This document shows positions 52,324 through 61,317 of a stretch of DNA of 64,000 bases, in pieces; within the stretch, counting starts at the first letter, position 1; each line of letters begins with the position of its first letter. The stretch is from Sinorhizobium shofinae (lineage in GTDB: Bacteria > Pseudomonadota > Alphaproteobacteria > Rhizobiales > Rhizobiaceae). The notes under the pieces are model-generated. The model was not told the origin of the DNA, did not search any database, and saw nothing but the letters and a program-made list of their open reading frames with translations. The stretch lies in the NCBI GenBank assembly GCA_001704765.1, contig MBFK01000065.1, positions 52,252 to 116,251 of the forward strand, given 5' to 3'. The position numbers were made by a program, and so were the translations under genes.

Positions 52324-53931
52324 TCAGCTACCGCCGAGATGCGGCCGGTTGATCGACAGAAGGTGGTGCACGACGGGCGCGTCTGGCCCCTTGTGAAAGC
52401 GGCGGACTTCCTGCTGGACGTCGGCGTCCGCCTTGGATACGCGCCTGTGTTGACGCATGTGCTCGGCCCAGGACTCGACCATGAACCATTCGACGATGCG
52501 GCTGGGATCGGCGGCATCCTCGGTGACTCCCCAGCCATAGGCGCCGTCGCGGCGACGTTCGTGCGACAGCCGAGCAAGCGCCTGTAGGAAGGCGGATCGG
52601 TCCGCCTTGTCGACCGTGTACTCGATCAGCAGGAGCACCGGACCGCGGTCATGCTCCACCGGCTCGCTGGTCAGCGGCTCCGGCCAATGGTTGGAGGGAA
52701 CGAGATCCGCCTCACCCTTGGGAAGTTTTACAATGTGGAAGCCCAGGCCGACGCCTAGCAGACCAACCGCCGCGACCGAGAGCGTCACCGGTATGCCGAT
52801 AGCCTCCGCGACAGCGCCCCAGGCGAGACTGCCGCCCGTCATCGCTCCGTTGAATACGGTGAGATAGACGGCGAGCGAGCGACCCCTCACCCAGTTCGGA
52901 AGGATCGACTGGGCGGTGCTGTTCAACGTCGTGAGAGCCGTGATCCAGGCTGCCCCGCAGACGAGCAAGGCGGCGATGGCCGCCCATTGTGGCGGAGCAA
53001 ATGCGAGGACGCCCATCACCAGGGAGGTGAGAACCGCAGAGGCGAGCAGAAGTCCATCGGCATCAAGCCGAGCGCGAAGGCGTGGCATCACCAGCGCACC
53101 GCAGATCGCACCCGCGCCGACGGCACCAAGCAGGACGCCGTAGAAGCTGGCACCACCGCCAAGAAGCTGGCGGGCAACGAGCGGCAGCAGGGCCCATATG
53201 GCGCTTGAGAACGCAAAGAACACCGCCGCGCGAAGCAGCACAACGTGCAGTTCCCTGCTCGCCCGCGCATAGCGAAGCCCCGCCCGAAAGGCGCCCAAGA
53301 ACCGCTCGGCGAGAGCATCGTCCTCCGGCACTTCGCGCCGCCACCACAGGAGCGCCGCGACCACAAAAACATAGGTGATGACGTCCACCCCATAAGTGAC
53401 GGCGGCACCGAACCAGGCAAGCAGCAGGCCCCCGAGAGCCGGTCCTATGGCTCGCGAGATGTTGATGCCGAGAGAATTCAACGCCACCGCACTCTTGACG
53501 TCTTGCCTGGACACGAGCTCGGGCACGATCGCCTGCCAGGTTGGCGCGACCAAAGCCGCACCTACGCCGCCGACAAAAGTGAGGGCGATCAGCGAGCTTA
53601 CGGACTGTAGCCCCGAAGCGGAGAGGAACAGCAGGCAGAGGCTTGCGGATGCGAGCAGAAACTGAACGACGATCAGGAATTTGCGCCGGTCGAGGATGTC
53701 GGAGAGGACACCCGCCGGAATGGCGAGCAGGAAGATCGGCAGCGTCGCTGCCGCCTGGACCATGGAAACTGCGGCGGGCGTTGCCGAAAGATCGGTGACG
53801 AGCCAGGAACTGACGACATCGCGGATGAAGCTGCCGGTATTGCCGATGATCGTCGCCACCCACAGGACGGCGAAGACTTTCTGGCGCAATGGGGCGAACG
53901 TGCCCGCGCCCTCCTTCGCTGCCGCCGTCAT
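52324..53931 (-). CDS. MFS_3-family transporter (EntS-like) with C-terminal monooxygenase-like domain
   Basis: A 535-residue protein. Residues 15-415 form a 12-helix MFS transporter of the EntS-like group (SWLVTDLSATPAAVSMVQAA, LALNSLGINISRAIGPALGG, in parts). The last 110 residues (VLLLIEYTVDKADRSAFLQA, RRDGAYGWGVTEDAADPSRI, EWFMVESWAEHMRQH) resemble an antibiotic-biosynthesis-monooxygenase-like ferredoxin fold that is common in this family. The gene overlaps the DoxX gene before it by four bases. Confidence 0.9.
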   Translation of the reverse strand: MTAAAKEGAGTFAPLRQKVFAVLWVATIIGNTGSFIRDVVSSWLVTDLSATPAAVSMVQAAATLPIFLLAIPAGVLSDILDRRKFLIVVQFLLASASLCLLFLSASGLQSVSSLIALTFVGGVGAALVAPTWQAIVPELVSRQDVKSAVALNSLGINISRAIGPALGGLLLAWFGAAVTYGVDVITYVFVVAALLWWRREVPEDDALAERFLGAFRAGLRYARASRELHVVLLRAAVFFAFSSAIWALLPLVARQLLGGGASFYGVLLGAVGAGAICGALVMPRLRARLDADGLLLASAVLTSLVMGVLAFAPPQWAAIAALLVCGAAWITALTTLNSTAQSILPNWVRGRSLAVYLTVFNGAMTGGSLAWGAVAEAIGIPVTLSVAAVGLLGVGLGFHIVKLPKGEADLVPSNHWPEPLTSEPVEHDRGPVLLLIEYTVDKADRSAFLQALARLSHERRRDGAYGWGVTEDAADPSRIVEWFMVESWAEHMRQHRRVSKADADVQQEVRRFHKGPDAPVVHHLLSINRPHLGGS

Positions 53932-54386
53932 TGGCCAATCCTCCCCGCAGACCCGCGTTCGCGCAGATCGTACCAGGCGACAAGCACGAAGGCGCCGACC
54001 AGGCCGATATGTTCGAAGAAGCCGTTCATCGCCATCGAGCGCTCCATGCCCGGCGGCAGCACCCAGAAGCGGAGCGCAATGAAGGTGGCGGCAAGCGTGA
54101 AGGCGGCAAGCGCGCTTGCCGCCGCCCAGCGATAGATACCGGCGAGGATGAGGGCCGACATCGAAAGTTCGAAGACGATCACGCCGACGGCGAAGAGCGG
54201 CGCCGGATGAAGACTGAAGTGGTTCATTTCGGCGAGTGCACCCGGAAAGTCGAATATCTTCGTCAGCGGCCCCTGGATATAGGCCGAGCAGAGCGCTAGC
54301 AGGCCGATGAACAGGATGCGCCTGCCGGCGAGGCCAGGCCGAAAGCGGGCGATGAGATGGTTCTCGAGGGAAGACAGGCTCAACAT
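53928..54386 (-). CDS. DoxX-family membrane protein
   Basis: A 152-residue, four-helix protein of the DoxX/DoxD-like type: LIARFRPGLAGRRILFIGLL, AYIQGPLTKIFDFPGALAEM, GVIVFELSMSALILAGIYRW, then AALAAFTLAATFIALRFW. Such proteins are linked to redox balance or sulfur metabolism. It is coupled to the MFS gene by overlap (ATGA). Confidence 0.85.
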   Translation of the reverse strand: MLSLSSLENHLIARFRPGLAGRRILFIGLLALCSAYIQGPLTKIFDFPGALAEMNHFSLHPAPLFAVGVIVFELSMSALILAGIYRWAAASALAAFTLAATFIALRFWVLPPGMERSMAMNGFFEHIGLVGAFVLVAWYDLRERGSAGRIGQ

Positions 54387-54435
54387 CTTGGCTCCTTCTC
54401 AGGCGGTCTTCAAGTTAACGTGGGGCGGGGCACCT

Positions 54436-54651
54436 TCACCAAGCCTGCTTGACATTTGAGTTAACCGCTGCGGTCGGGGACACTCCCTTATAATAGGCGC
54501 CATGCTTCGGCGGCGGATGGTTCACGACGACTTTCGCCCACGGGTGGCGGGCACCGGCCGTTGATTGGGCCAGGTCATGGCCGAGAGAGACCGATGAGCT
54601 GATTAAGATTGAGACTGCCGTTATCGCGGCTGCGCCAGCGATCTTTTTCAT
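54436..54651 (-). CDS. Small exported hypothetical protein
   Basis: A 71-residue protein with a signal peptide (KKIAGAAAITAVSILISSSV) and a short mature part containing HPWAKVVVNHPPPKHGAYYK and ending VNSNVKQAW. AAGGA lies upstream. No family recognised. It sits between the amidohydrolase and DoxX genes on the same strand and may belong to their operon. Confidence 0.55.
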   Translation of the reverse strand: MKKIAGAAAITAVSILISSSVSLGHDLAQSTAGARHPWAKVVVNHPPPKHGAYYKGVSPTAAVNSNVKQAW

Positions 54652-54705
54652 TTTTTGATCCTTACCGAGAGCTTTGGTTGACGATGAAGTCCCTTCCCGC
54701 CGTCT

Positions 54706-56688
54706 TCAGACGGCCCAGCACGAGCAGCCGAGCGCGCCGAAGAAGCCCTTGAGATCGGCGATCGGCAGGCGTGACGTCCAGGCGCCGGCATGGTCGTGGC
54801 CATGCACGCCGCAACTGCTGGAGCAGCCGCAGGACGTAATCGCGGTCCGCCGCAGGGAGTTCTTGCCGGCGCCATCAGGCTCGCCCCAGGCGGCATAGCC
54901 GCCGAAGGTCCTGACGGGCGACCAGTCGGGCATCGCCGGCGGCACCGGGTTTTCGTCGTGGCGCGCGAAATCACCGGCCGCATAGACGACCTTGCCGCCA
55001 ACCATGGTCAGCTCGGAGGTGAGGAACGAGATCTGGTCCTCTGCGCAGGTGAAATAGTCCTTGCTCGGCACGATTAGGTCGGCGAACTGCCCCTTCTCGA
55101 TGCGGCCCTTCTTGCCCTCCTCGTTGGAGAACCATTGCACCTTCTCAGTCCACATCCGGAGCGCCGTTTCGCGATCCAGGCAGTTCTGGCGCGGATAGAG
55201 CTGCATGCCGCCGATGGTCTTGCCGGTCACCATCCACGAGAGCGAGACCCAGGGATTGTAGGAGGCGACGCGGGTCGCATCGGTGCCCGCCGAAACCTTG
55301 ACGCCCTTTGCGAGCATCTTGGCCACCGGCGGTGTGGCTTCCGCGGCGCCGTGGCCATAGCGCTCGACGAAATATTCGCCCTGATAGGCCATGCGGTGCT
55401 GGACGGCGATACCGCCGCCGAGTGCGGCGATCCGGTCGATCGACCGGTCGGAAATCGTCTCGGCATGGTCGAAGAACCAGTTGATGCCGGTGAGCGGGAT
55501 ATCCTCGTTGACCTTCTCGAAGACGTCCAGCGCGCGGCTGATCGTCTCGTCGTAGGTGGCGTGCAGACGCCAGGGCCAGCGGTTCTCAGCCAGAATTCGG
55601 ACCACCTCTTCGAGCTCGCCCTCCATCTCCGGCGGCATGTCCGGGCGCGGTTCACGGAAGTCCTCGAAGTCGGCCGCCGAAAACACCAGCATCTCGCCGG
55701 CGCCGTTGTGACGGAAATAATCGTTGCCCTGCTTGTATTTGACCGACGAGGTCCACTTCAGGAAATCGTCCTTCTCCTGCTTCGGCTTCTGGGTGAAGAG
55801 ATTGTAGGCGAGCCGCACGGTCATCTGGCCTTCATCGGCCAGCTTCTGGATCACCGCATAGTCGTCCGGATAGTTCTGAAAGCCGCCGCCGGCGTCGATG
55901 ACGCTGGTGACGCCCAGCCGGTTGAGCTCGCGCATGAAGTGACGCGTCGAATTGACCTGGTAGTCGAAGGGCAGTTTCGGTCCCTTGGCGAGCGTCGAAT
56001 AGAGGATGCCGGCATTGGGTTTGGCAAGCAGCAGGCCAGTCGGGTTGCCGTTGGCGTCGCGGGTGATCTCGCCACCCGGTGGGTTCGTCGTATCCTTCGT
56101 ATAACCGACCGCGCGGAGCGCCGCGGCATTGAGCAACGCCCGGTCATAGAGATGCAGCAGGAACACCGGCGTATCCGGCGCGATCGCGTTGATCTCGTCG
56201 ATCGTCGGAAGCCGTTTCTCGGCGAACTGGTGTTCGGTAAAGCCGCCGACGACACGCACCCATTGCGGCGCCGGCGTAATCGCGACCTGCCGCTTCAGCA
56301 TGCCCATCGCATCGGCGAGCGAGCGCACGCCGTCCCAGCGCAGTTCCATATTGAAGTTCAGGCCGCCGCGCACGACGTGGGTGTGGTTGTCGTTGAGCCC
56401 CGGCAGGACGCGCTTACCCCTAAGATCGATCGTCTTCGTACCTGGCCCGGCAAGCGCCATGATCGTCCTGTCGTCGCCGACGGCAAGGAAGAGGCCATCC
56501 TTGATGGCAATGGCGCTCGCGGCCGGATTGGCGCGATCAAGCGTCGTGACAAGGGCGTTATGCAGGATCAGGTCAGGCGTCATCGAAGTGTCTCCGGTCG
56601 ATTGGGCGCCGGCGGCGCGCGCCGGCGAAAACAGGTTTGGGAGCGCCAGGGCAGACGCTGCTCCCAGAAAACCGCGGCGGGTCGGCAT
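54706..56688 (-). CDS. Tat-exported amidohydrolase (YtcJ-like) with Cys/His-rich C-terminal tail
   Basis: A 660-residue protein. It begins with a Tat motif (TRRGFLGAASALAL), followed by the composite amidohydrolase fold: LPGLNDNHTHVVRGG with the HxH metal pair, HATYDETISRALDVFE and WFFDHAE with further His ligands, and SAGTDATRVASYNPW with the catalytic Asp. The last 45 residues are unusual: SCGCSSSCGVHGHDHAG and a late GALGCSCWAV, a likely metal-binding tail. It starts within the stop of the XapX gene. Substrate unknown. Confidence 0.88.
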   Translation of the reverse strand: MPTRRGFLGAASALALPNLFSPARAAGAQSTGDTSMTPDLILHNALVTTLDRANPAASAIAIKDGLFLAVGDDRTIMALAGPGTKTIDLRGKRVLPGLNDNHTHVVRGGLNFNMELRWDGVRSLADAMGMLKRQVAITPAPQWVRVVGGFTEHQFAEKRLPTIDEINAIAPDTPVFLLHLYDRALLNAAALRAVGYTKDTTNPPGGEITRDANGNPTGLLLAKPNAGILYSTLAKGPKLPFDYQVNSTRHFMRELNRLGVTSVIDAGGGFQNYPDDYAVIQKLADEGQMTVRLAYNLFTQKPKQEKDDFLKWTSSVKYKQGNDYFRHNGAGEMLVFSAADFEDFREPRPDMPPEMEGELEEVVRILAENRWPWRLHATYDETISRALDVFEKVNEDIPLTGINWFFDHAETISDRSIDRIAALGGGIAVQHRMAYQGEYFVERYGHGAAEATPPVAKMLAKGVKVSAGTDATRVASYNPWVSLSWMVTGKTIGGMQLYPRQNCLDRETALRMWTEKVQWFSNEEGKKGRIEKGQFADLIVPSKDYFTCAEDQISFLTSELTMVGGKVVYAAGDFARHDENPVPPAMPDWSPVRTFGGYAAWGEPDGAGKNSLRRTAITSCGCSSSCGVHGHDHAGAWTSRLPIADLKGFFGALGCSCWAV

Positions 56689-56978
56689 TAGCTGAACTCC
56701 CGCGTCGGTGCCCGGTCGTGCACACCAGCATGATCATGATCGGCCCCGGTAGGCAGTTCCCCGAAGACGTGCGGGATGCAGCGACTGTTGAACCAGGAAA
56801 CGGTGACCGAATTGCCTGACATCAGACGCTTGACGAGCGGCACCGCCTGTTCGCCGACGAGGATCCCCAAGAGCCCCACCAGCGCGATCACCGGCGGGGC
56901 CGGGGAGCGAACGTTGAGCAGGCTGTAGATAACGCCGACGAGAAGCCCGGCCCCGAGCGAGAGGAGATACATCTTCAT
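56688..56978 (-). CDS. XapX-domain membrane protein
   Basis: A 96-residue protein with two helices: MYLLSLGAGLLVGVIYSLLN and PPVIALVGLLGILVGEQAVP, the XapX domain, and a tail ending in HDHAGVHDRAPTREFS. ATG 56978 is preferred because GGAAG lies 5 bases upstream; GTG 56984 is an alternative. XapX proteins commonly accompany such amidohydrolases and isochorismatase-like proteins; the function is unknown. It overlaps the amidohydrolase start by one base. Confidence 0.82.
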   Translation of the reverse strand: MKMYLLSLGAGLLVGVIYSLLNVRSPAPPVIALVGLLGILVGEQAVPLVKRLMSGNSVTVSWFNSRCIPHVFGELPTGADHDHAGVHDRAPTREFS

Positions 56979-57064
56979 CGTCACTTCCTTTTTGCGGATT
57001 GCGGTCGCCGCTCCGGCCGCAAGCGTGCGGCCGGAGCGATGCTCGAGGATCAGCCCAGTGGGTG

Positions 57065-57721
57065 TCAGTGGCCTTCGGAAGCGCCGAACATGGTCTTGGC
57101 ATAGATGATCCCGAGGCCATAGGCGCCACCGAACTTCTTGGCGATGCCCGTAGTCATGTCGTAGGTTTCGGTGCGCGCCCAGTCGCGCTGCAGCTCGAGC
57201 ATGTACTGGAGCGACGTCATAGGCCGAACGCCGGCCTGCGCCATACGGTCCATTGCACGCTCGTGTGCTTCGTCGGACACGTCCCCACAGGCGTCGGCGA
57301 TCACATAGACCTCGAAGCCTTGATCAAGCGCCGACAGGGTTGGACCGACAATGCAGACCGATGTCCAAAGCCCACAGAACACAAGGCGCTTCTTACCGAT
57401 GCGGTTGATCTCCTCGATCACAGCAGCGTCTTCCCAGGTGTTCATGGAGGTACGGTCGAGAAGCGGCTGTCCGGGGAAGGCATCGGTGATCTCGGCGAAC
57501 ATGGGACCGGAGAAGCTTTTTTCCGCAACCGTCGTCAGGATCGTGGGGACCTTGAAACCGGCAGCGGCGTTGGCGACGAGCGCCGCATTGTTGCGCAGTT
57601 GCACAGCGTCGATCGACTTTGTCGCAAACGACATTTGCGATTGGAAGTCGATCATGATCAGCGCGTGGTCCTTGGGCGAGACGAGAAGGTTGCCGGGGGT
57701 CGGTGTTGCGTTCAGCGTCAT
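57065..57721 (-). CDS. Isochorismatase-family hydrolase (YcaC-like)
   Basis: A 218-residue cysteine hydrolase. The catalytic triad is visible: Asp in LIMIDFQSQM, Lys in VAEKSFSG and Cys in GLWTSVCIVGPTLSAL. YcaC-type proteins of this length form large rings and have no known physiological substrate. ATG 57721 with AGAGG nine bases before it is preferred to ATG 57760. It is upstream of XapX and the amidohydrolase on the same strand and probably opens the operon. Confidence 0.9.
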   Translation of the reverse strand: MTLNATPTPGNLLVSPKDHALIMIDFQSQMSFATKSIDAVQLRNNAALVANAAAGFKVPTILTTVAEKSFSGPMFAEITDAFPGQPLLDRTSMNTWEDAAVIEEINRIGKKRLVFCGLWTSVCIVGPTLSALDQGFEVYVIADACGDVSDEAHERAMDRMAQAGVRPMTSLQYMLELQRDWARTETYDMTTGIAKKFGGAYGLGIIYAKTMFGASEGH

Positions 57722-57963
57722 GGTACTGGCCTCTTTCTGTTGGTTGCCGATGTTCGCCACTATGCCGAGGATGAGTGCCGGATTCTTGTAGCCAACGACG
57801 GACTTTTGTACTTTTTAATCGCCGCTAAGACTGAAGCCGATGCGCGATCACGTGCCGACGTTGAGCCACTGAGACACGCTTCAACCGCGGGCGGCAGAGG
57901 GTGCTCTTGGCCTTTCCTCGAGGCTCTCGTTGATTGGAACTGCTCTTTATTGCCGAGCCTTGC

Positions 57964-58872
57964 TCAGGACTGCCGGCTTCGTCTCCAGGCACCGGGGGCG
58001 ATGCCCATCGCCTGTACAAATGCACGTGTGAAGTGGCTTTGGTCGGAGAAGCCGCAGACGCTAGCGATCTCATTCAACGGGATTTGTGAGAACTGCAGCA
58101 AATCAACGGCCTTTTCGATGCGTTGTTGCTGCAACCATCGATGCGGCGTCTTGCCCATGGTTTGGCGGAAGGCCCGAAGAAATGTCGCCTGCGACAGATT
58201 GCAGGCCGAAGCGAGCTCCTCGACAGTCAGGTCACCATTCAACCGGCTCTGGACGAGGTCCTTGATCTTGGCCTGGCAACGTGAGGAAAGTCGGCGTCCG
58301 CTGGCGGCCGCCCCGCCGCGGCCGTTGCCGTACTGCTGAACGACATGAACCCCGATTGCGACCGAGAGCTGGTCGACAAACAAGGCGCTCCTGTCTGCAC
58401 GCCCATCCACTGTCGCAAACAACGCGCCCAGCATGCCGCCGAGCACAGGATCTGGGTGCGCGGCAGCCGGGCGCAACTCGCTGACACTTCCGAAGTCCGC
58501 CGCGTCTGCGATCCGCTCGAGCGCGTTGTGATTGATTTCGAGCAGCATGAAGTTGAAGGAACCGCTCAGGTCAGCCCGATAATCGTCGGCGAAATTCCGC
58601 AAGTAAACGGCGTTCTGCTCGAAATCATGGACAGTCGAATGATGCTCTTTGAAGATCCGGCGCCGGTGTCCGCCTGCTGCGGAAAGGCCGACCAGATATC
58701 CGCGCCCGGTCGCTGGTGTCGTGACCCTGTCGGGCGGCGCCGAGACCGATCTCTTGCGATAAAAGGTCATGTCGCGACCCTCGATCATTCGGTCGTCGTC
58801 AAGCCTGTCCAGAGAACAACCGAGACTGTCATGCGGTCTTTTGGTTGCTGCAATGGAAGAGACGTCCGTCAT
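57964..58872 (-). CDS. AraC-family regulator 1
   Basis: A 302-residue regulator with a C-terminal double HTH (LTVEELASACNLSQATFLRAF, then LNEIASVCGFSDQSHFTRAFVQAMGIAP in parts) and an N-terminal sensor part. It lies upstream of the isochorismatase-like gene on the same strand, 242 bp away, and is the best candidate to control that operon. Confidence 0.9.
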   Translation of the reverse strand: MTDVSSIAATKRPHDSLGCSLDRLDDDRMIEGRDMTFYRKRSVSAPPDRVTTPATGRGYLVGLSAAGGHRRRIFKEHHSTVHDFEQNAVYLRNFADDYRADLSGSFNFMLLEINHNALERIADAADFGSVSELRPAAAHPDPVLGGMLGALFATVDGRADRSALFVDQLSVAIGVHVVQQYGNGRGGAAASGRRLSSRCQAKIKDLVQSRLNGDLTVEELASACNLSQATFLRAFRQTMGKTPHRWLQQQRIEKAVDLLQFSQIPLNEIASVCGFSDQSHFTRAFVQAMGIAPGAWRRSRQS

Positions 58873-59089
58873 GGCCTTGGGTCCTGTGCGTTGAGCTTAC
58901 CCGCAGCACAAACCGCTTCGACCACCAAGCATCGGCACAGGACCAAACACTGCGCGGATCGCGGTTCGAAGAGACAGCCTTCACACAGGTGCTCGGAGTC
59001 GCGATGAATGGCTGCATCATCGCCGCGACCGGGATATCGTTCTTGTACGAAACTCACGCGTTTTGAATGATATGAGCCCATGGTAGGGC

Positions 59090-59995
59090 TCAATCCCCGA
59101 GCTGATCCATGTCCACGCTGAAAGGCTTGTTCTTTCGTCTAAAGCGCGCCGGTGTCTCACCCGTTAGACCTGTGAAGACCCTGGTCATGTGGCTCTGATC
59201 GGCGAACCCGCAGGTGATCGAGACCTGGGCAATCGGCAGATCCTGCAACAAGAGTTCCTTCACTCGCGCGATCCGGTATTCGGTCAGCCATTTTGAGGGG
59301 GTACGCCCAAAGCTCTCCTTGAAAGCCTTGTTAAAATAACTGCGCGACAATTCGCAGCGAGAAGCCAGATCGCCAATCGAGAACGGTTGGTTGTAGTGCG
59401 CAGCCAGAAATTCCGTAGCGAGTCTTTCCTGCCAGGGCGCCAAGGTCCCCTTCTTGTCCACCGGGAAGTGCAGCCCCCCATAAGTTTGACTGAGGTGCGT
59501 CAGCATGGCGAGATTGATCTGCTCCAGAAAAAGAGGATTGGACTGTTCGGGGTTGTCGAGGGATGGCAGCAATGCCTGGGCGAGGCCATGCATGACCGGA
59601 TCTATGCGGCCCTGGACGCAAGAAAGCGCCAAGTACTCGCTTCGCCCGACGTCTTCCGCGAAAGCACGCATGCGGGAAAACGGAATATGGAAGCGAAGGT
59701 TGTCGAACGGCGAAAGTTGATGACACTGCCATTGATCCCGAAGATCGGTAATGGCAACCGAACCCTTGGCACGGCCGCCCTCGTAAACCAACTGGCCATG
59801 TCGCCATAGCCGATGGGAATCGAAGTCACGCAATTGAACGACAACGCCGAATGCTTCCGCGCGCGGGATGGCTGCTGGGTCCAAATCGAAGCGATCGGAA
59901 TACGTTCTCGTGACGATGATATCGCCAGAAGCAACTGATTTGACAATCGGGCCCGGCCCATGTTTTGCGGCGTTCAGTCCTTCATGCAGGGCCAT
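59090..59995 (-). CDS. AraC-family regulator 2
   Basis: A 301-residue regulator. The DNA-binding part (FSIGDLASRCELSRSYFNKAF, IAQVSITCGFADQSHMTRVF) is at residues 205-290. The N-terminal part (SGDIIVTRTYSDRFDLDPAAI) is similar in layout to the other two AraC proteins nearby. No adjacent target gene other than the regulators themselves is obvious. Confidence 0.9.
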   Translation of the reverse strand: MALHEGLNAAKHGPGPIVKSVASGDIIVTRTYSDRFDLDPAAIPRAEAFGVVVQLRDFDSHRLWRHGQLVYEGGRAKGSVAITDLRDQWQCHQLSPFDNLRFHIPFSRMRAFAEDVGRSEYLALSCVQGRIDPVMHGLAQALLPSLDNPEQSNPLFLEQINLAMLTHLSQTYGGLHFPVDKKGTLAPWQERLATEFLAAHYNQPFSIGDLASRCELSRSYFNKAFKESFGRTPSKWLTEYRIARVKELLLQDLPIAQVSITCGFADQSHMTRVFTGLTGETPARFRRKNKPFSVDMDQLGD

Positions 59996-60152
59996 CGGCT
60001 TGGTCTCCCGATTTCTGGCTGGCGCGACACATCGTTCAACGCTGTTTCGGATGCTACACCAGTCCAGGGTTCGACTGCAGAGCGAATTCTACAATAGTCC
60101 AGAGTTTCTAATGCGGAGCTACCCTCATTCGCACACGAAACTAAAACCGCTG

Positions 60153-61058
60153 TCATTGGAGCCAACGCGCCCGCCAGGCTGCTGGGGTGGCGCCCACCAC
60201 TCGACGGAATATCTTGGTGAAATGATCCTCGTCGGCGAAGCCGCACCGGGTGGCGATCTCCGCGAGTGTCATAGAACGCTCGCCGAGATACTGCTTGGCA
60301 CGTGCTGTTCGATAACGCAGGAGCCACTGTTGCGGCGTTTGGCCCGTTACGACCTTGAAGCCTTCGATAAAGCGTCGGATGGAAACACCAGCCGCCGAAG
60401 CTGCTGCCGCCATCGGGAATTGATCGGCAAAATGGTCGATCATGAAGTCCTTGGCTGCCTTTTCCTGCCAAACGGTGAGCTGCGTTGAACTGGAGCCCCC
60501 CTGACCGCGATGATCGCCATAAGCGTGAAGCAAGTGGGCACAGATGGCGACGGCAATGTGCTGTAAGACCGGAGTGTGGGTCCCACGGCTCTCGAACAGC
60601 GGCAGAAGAGCCGCTCCGAGATTGCGTATGACATCATCGTCCTCACCCCGCCGGCATCTAAGCCTGGTTGCTTTTGGGGCAGTTGAGAACTCGGCAATTT
60701 CCCGAAAGAGTTCTCGCGGTAGCTGGAAGGCGAGGGAATCGAGATCGCTGAACAGCCGGATGCAGGCGCCATGGGCAACATCGACGAGGCAAATGGAACC
60801 TTGCCGGAAGCGGCGAACTTCGCTCTCGGTGCCATCGGGAGCAACGTCGCAATGATACGCATCCTTGAGGTACAGCATCAGAAAGTAGGCTTCGTCCGGC
60901 GGCAAGGACGCCAGGCGGTTGTCATCCCCGTTGAGCCGGCATTCCAGACGCGTCACGGAAAATGCAGCGTCCCGAACCGGTCGAGCCGGGAGACATGGAG
61001 CATGCGGCAGCCCAAAATGAGCGCCGACCTCCTCTTCTGTTCCCGTCCTATGATTCAT
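60153..61058 (-). CDS. AraC-family regulator 3
   Basis: A 301-residue regulator; HTH segments are MAAAASAAGVSIRRFIEGFK and LAEIATRCGFADEDHFTKIF. ATG 61058 with GGAGG six bases before it is preferred to the in-frame TTG at 61070. The N-terminal half shares the layout of its two neighbours (DEAYFLMLYLKDAYHCDV, QGSICLVDVAHGACIRLFS). Third of three similar AraC genes in a row, all on the minus strand. Confidence 0.9.
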   Translation of the reverse strand: MNHRTGTEEEVGAHFGLPHAPCLPARPVRDAAFSVTRLECRLNGDDNRLASLPPDEAYFLMLYLKDAYHCDVAPDGTESEVRRFRQGSICLVDVAHGACIRLFSDLDSLAFQLPRELFREIAEFSTAPKATRLRCRRGEDDDVIRNLGAALLPLFESRGTHTPVLQHIAVAICAHLLHAYGDHRGQGGSSSTQLTVWQEKAAKDFMIDHFADQFPMAAAASAAGVSIRRFIEGFKVVTGQTPQQWLLRYRTARAKQYLGERSMTLAEIATRCGFADEDHFTKIFRRVVGATPAAWRARWLQ

Positions 61059-61317
61059 CCGCACCTCCAAGTAAATTTGCTTTTCTGCTGCGAGAGGTCC
61101 GGGTCGCGACCGGGCCGACGGACCGTATTCGCGATTGAAAGGATGCGCTTTCCCGACCTAAAAGATCTCGCCAACAGAAGGGCCCCATATAGGCCGTTCA
61201 AGTCCGATTCAAAGGAAGCATGCCCGCGAGCGCGCTCAATTTCTTGTAATATTTGCTCGCCTTTTGCCGGATAGGACACCATCGACGCGAAGATAGGGAC
61301 TGCAGTTCGCCTCCGTT

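Noticed and set aside
55135..56691. 518-codon plus-strand open frame
   Set aside because: Antisense shadow of the amidohydrolase gene, caused by high GC at third positions.
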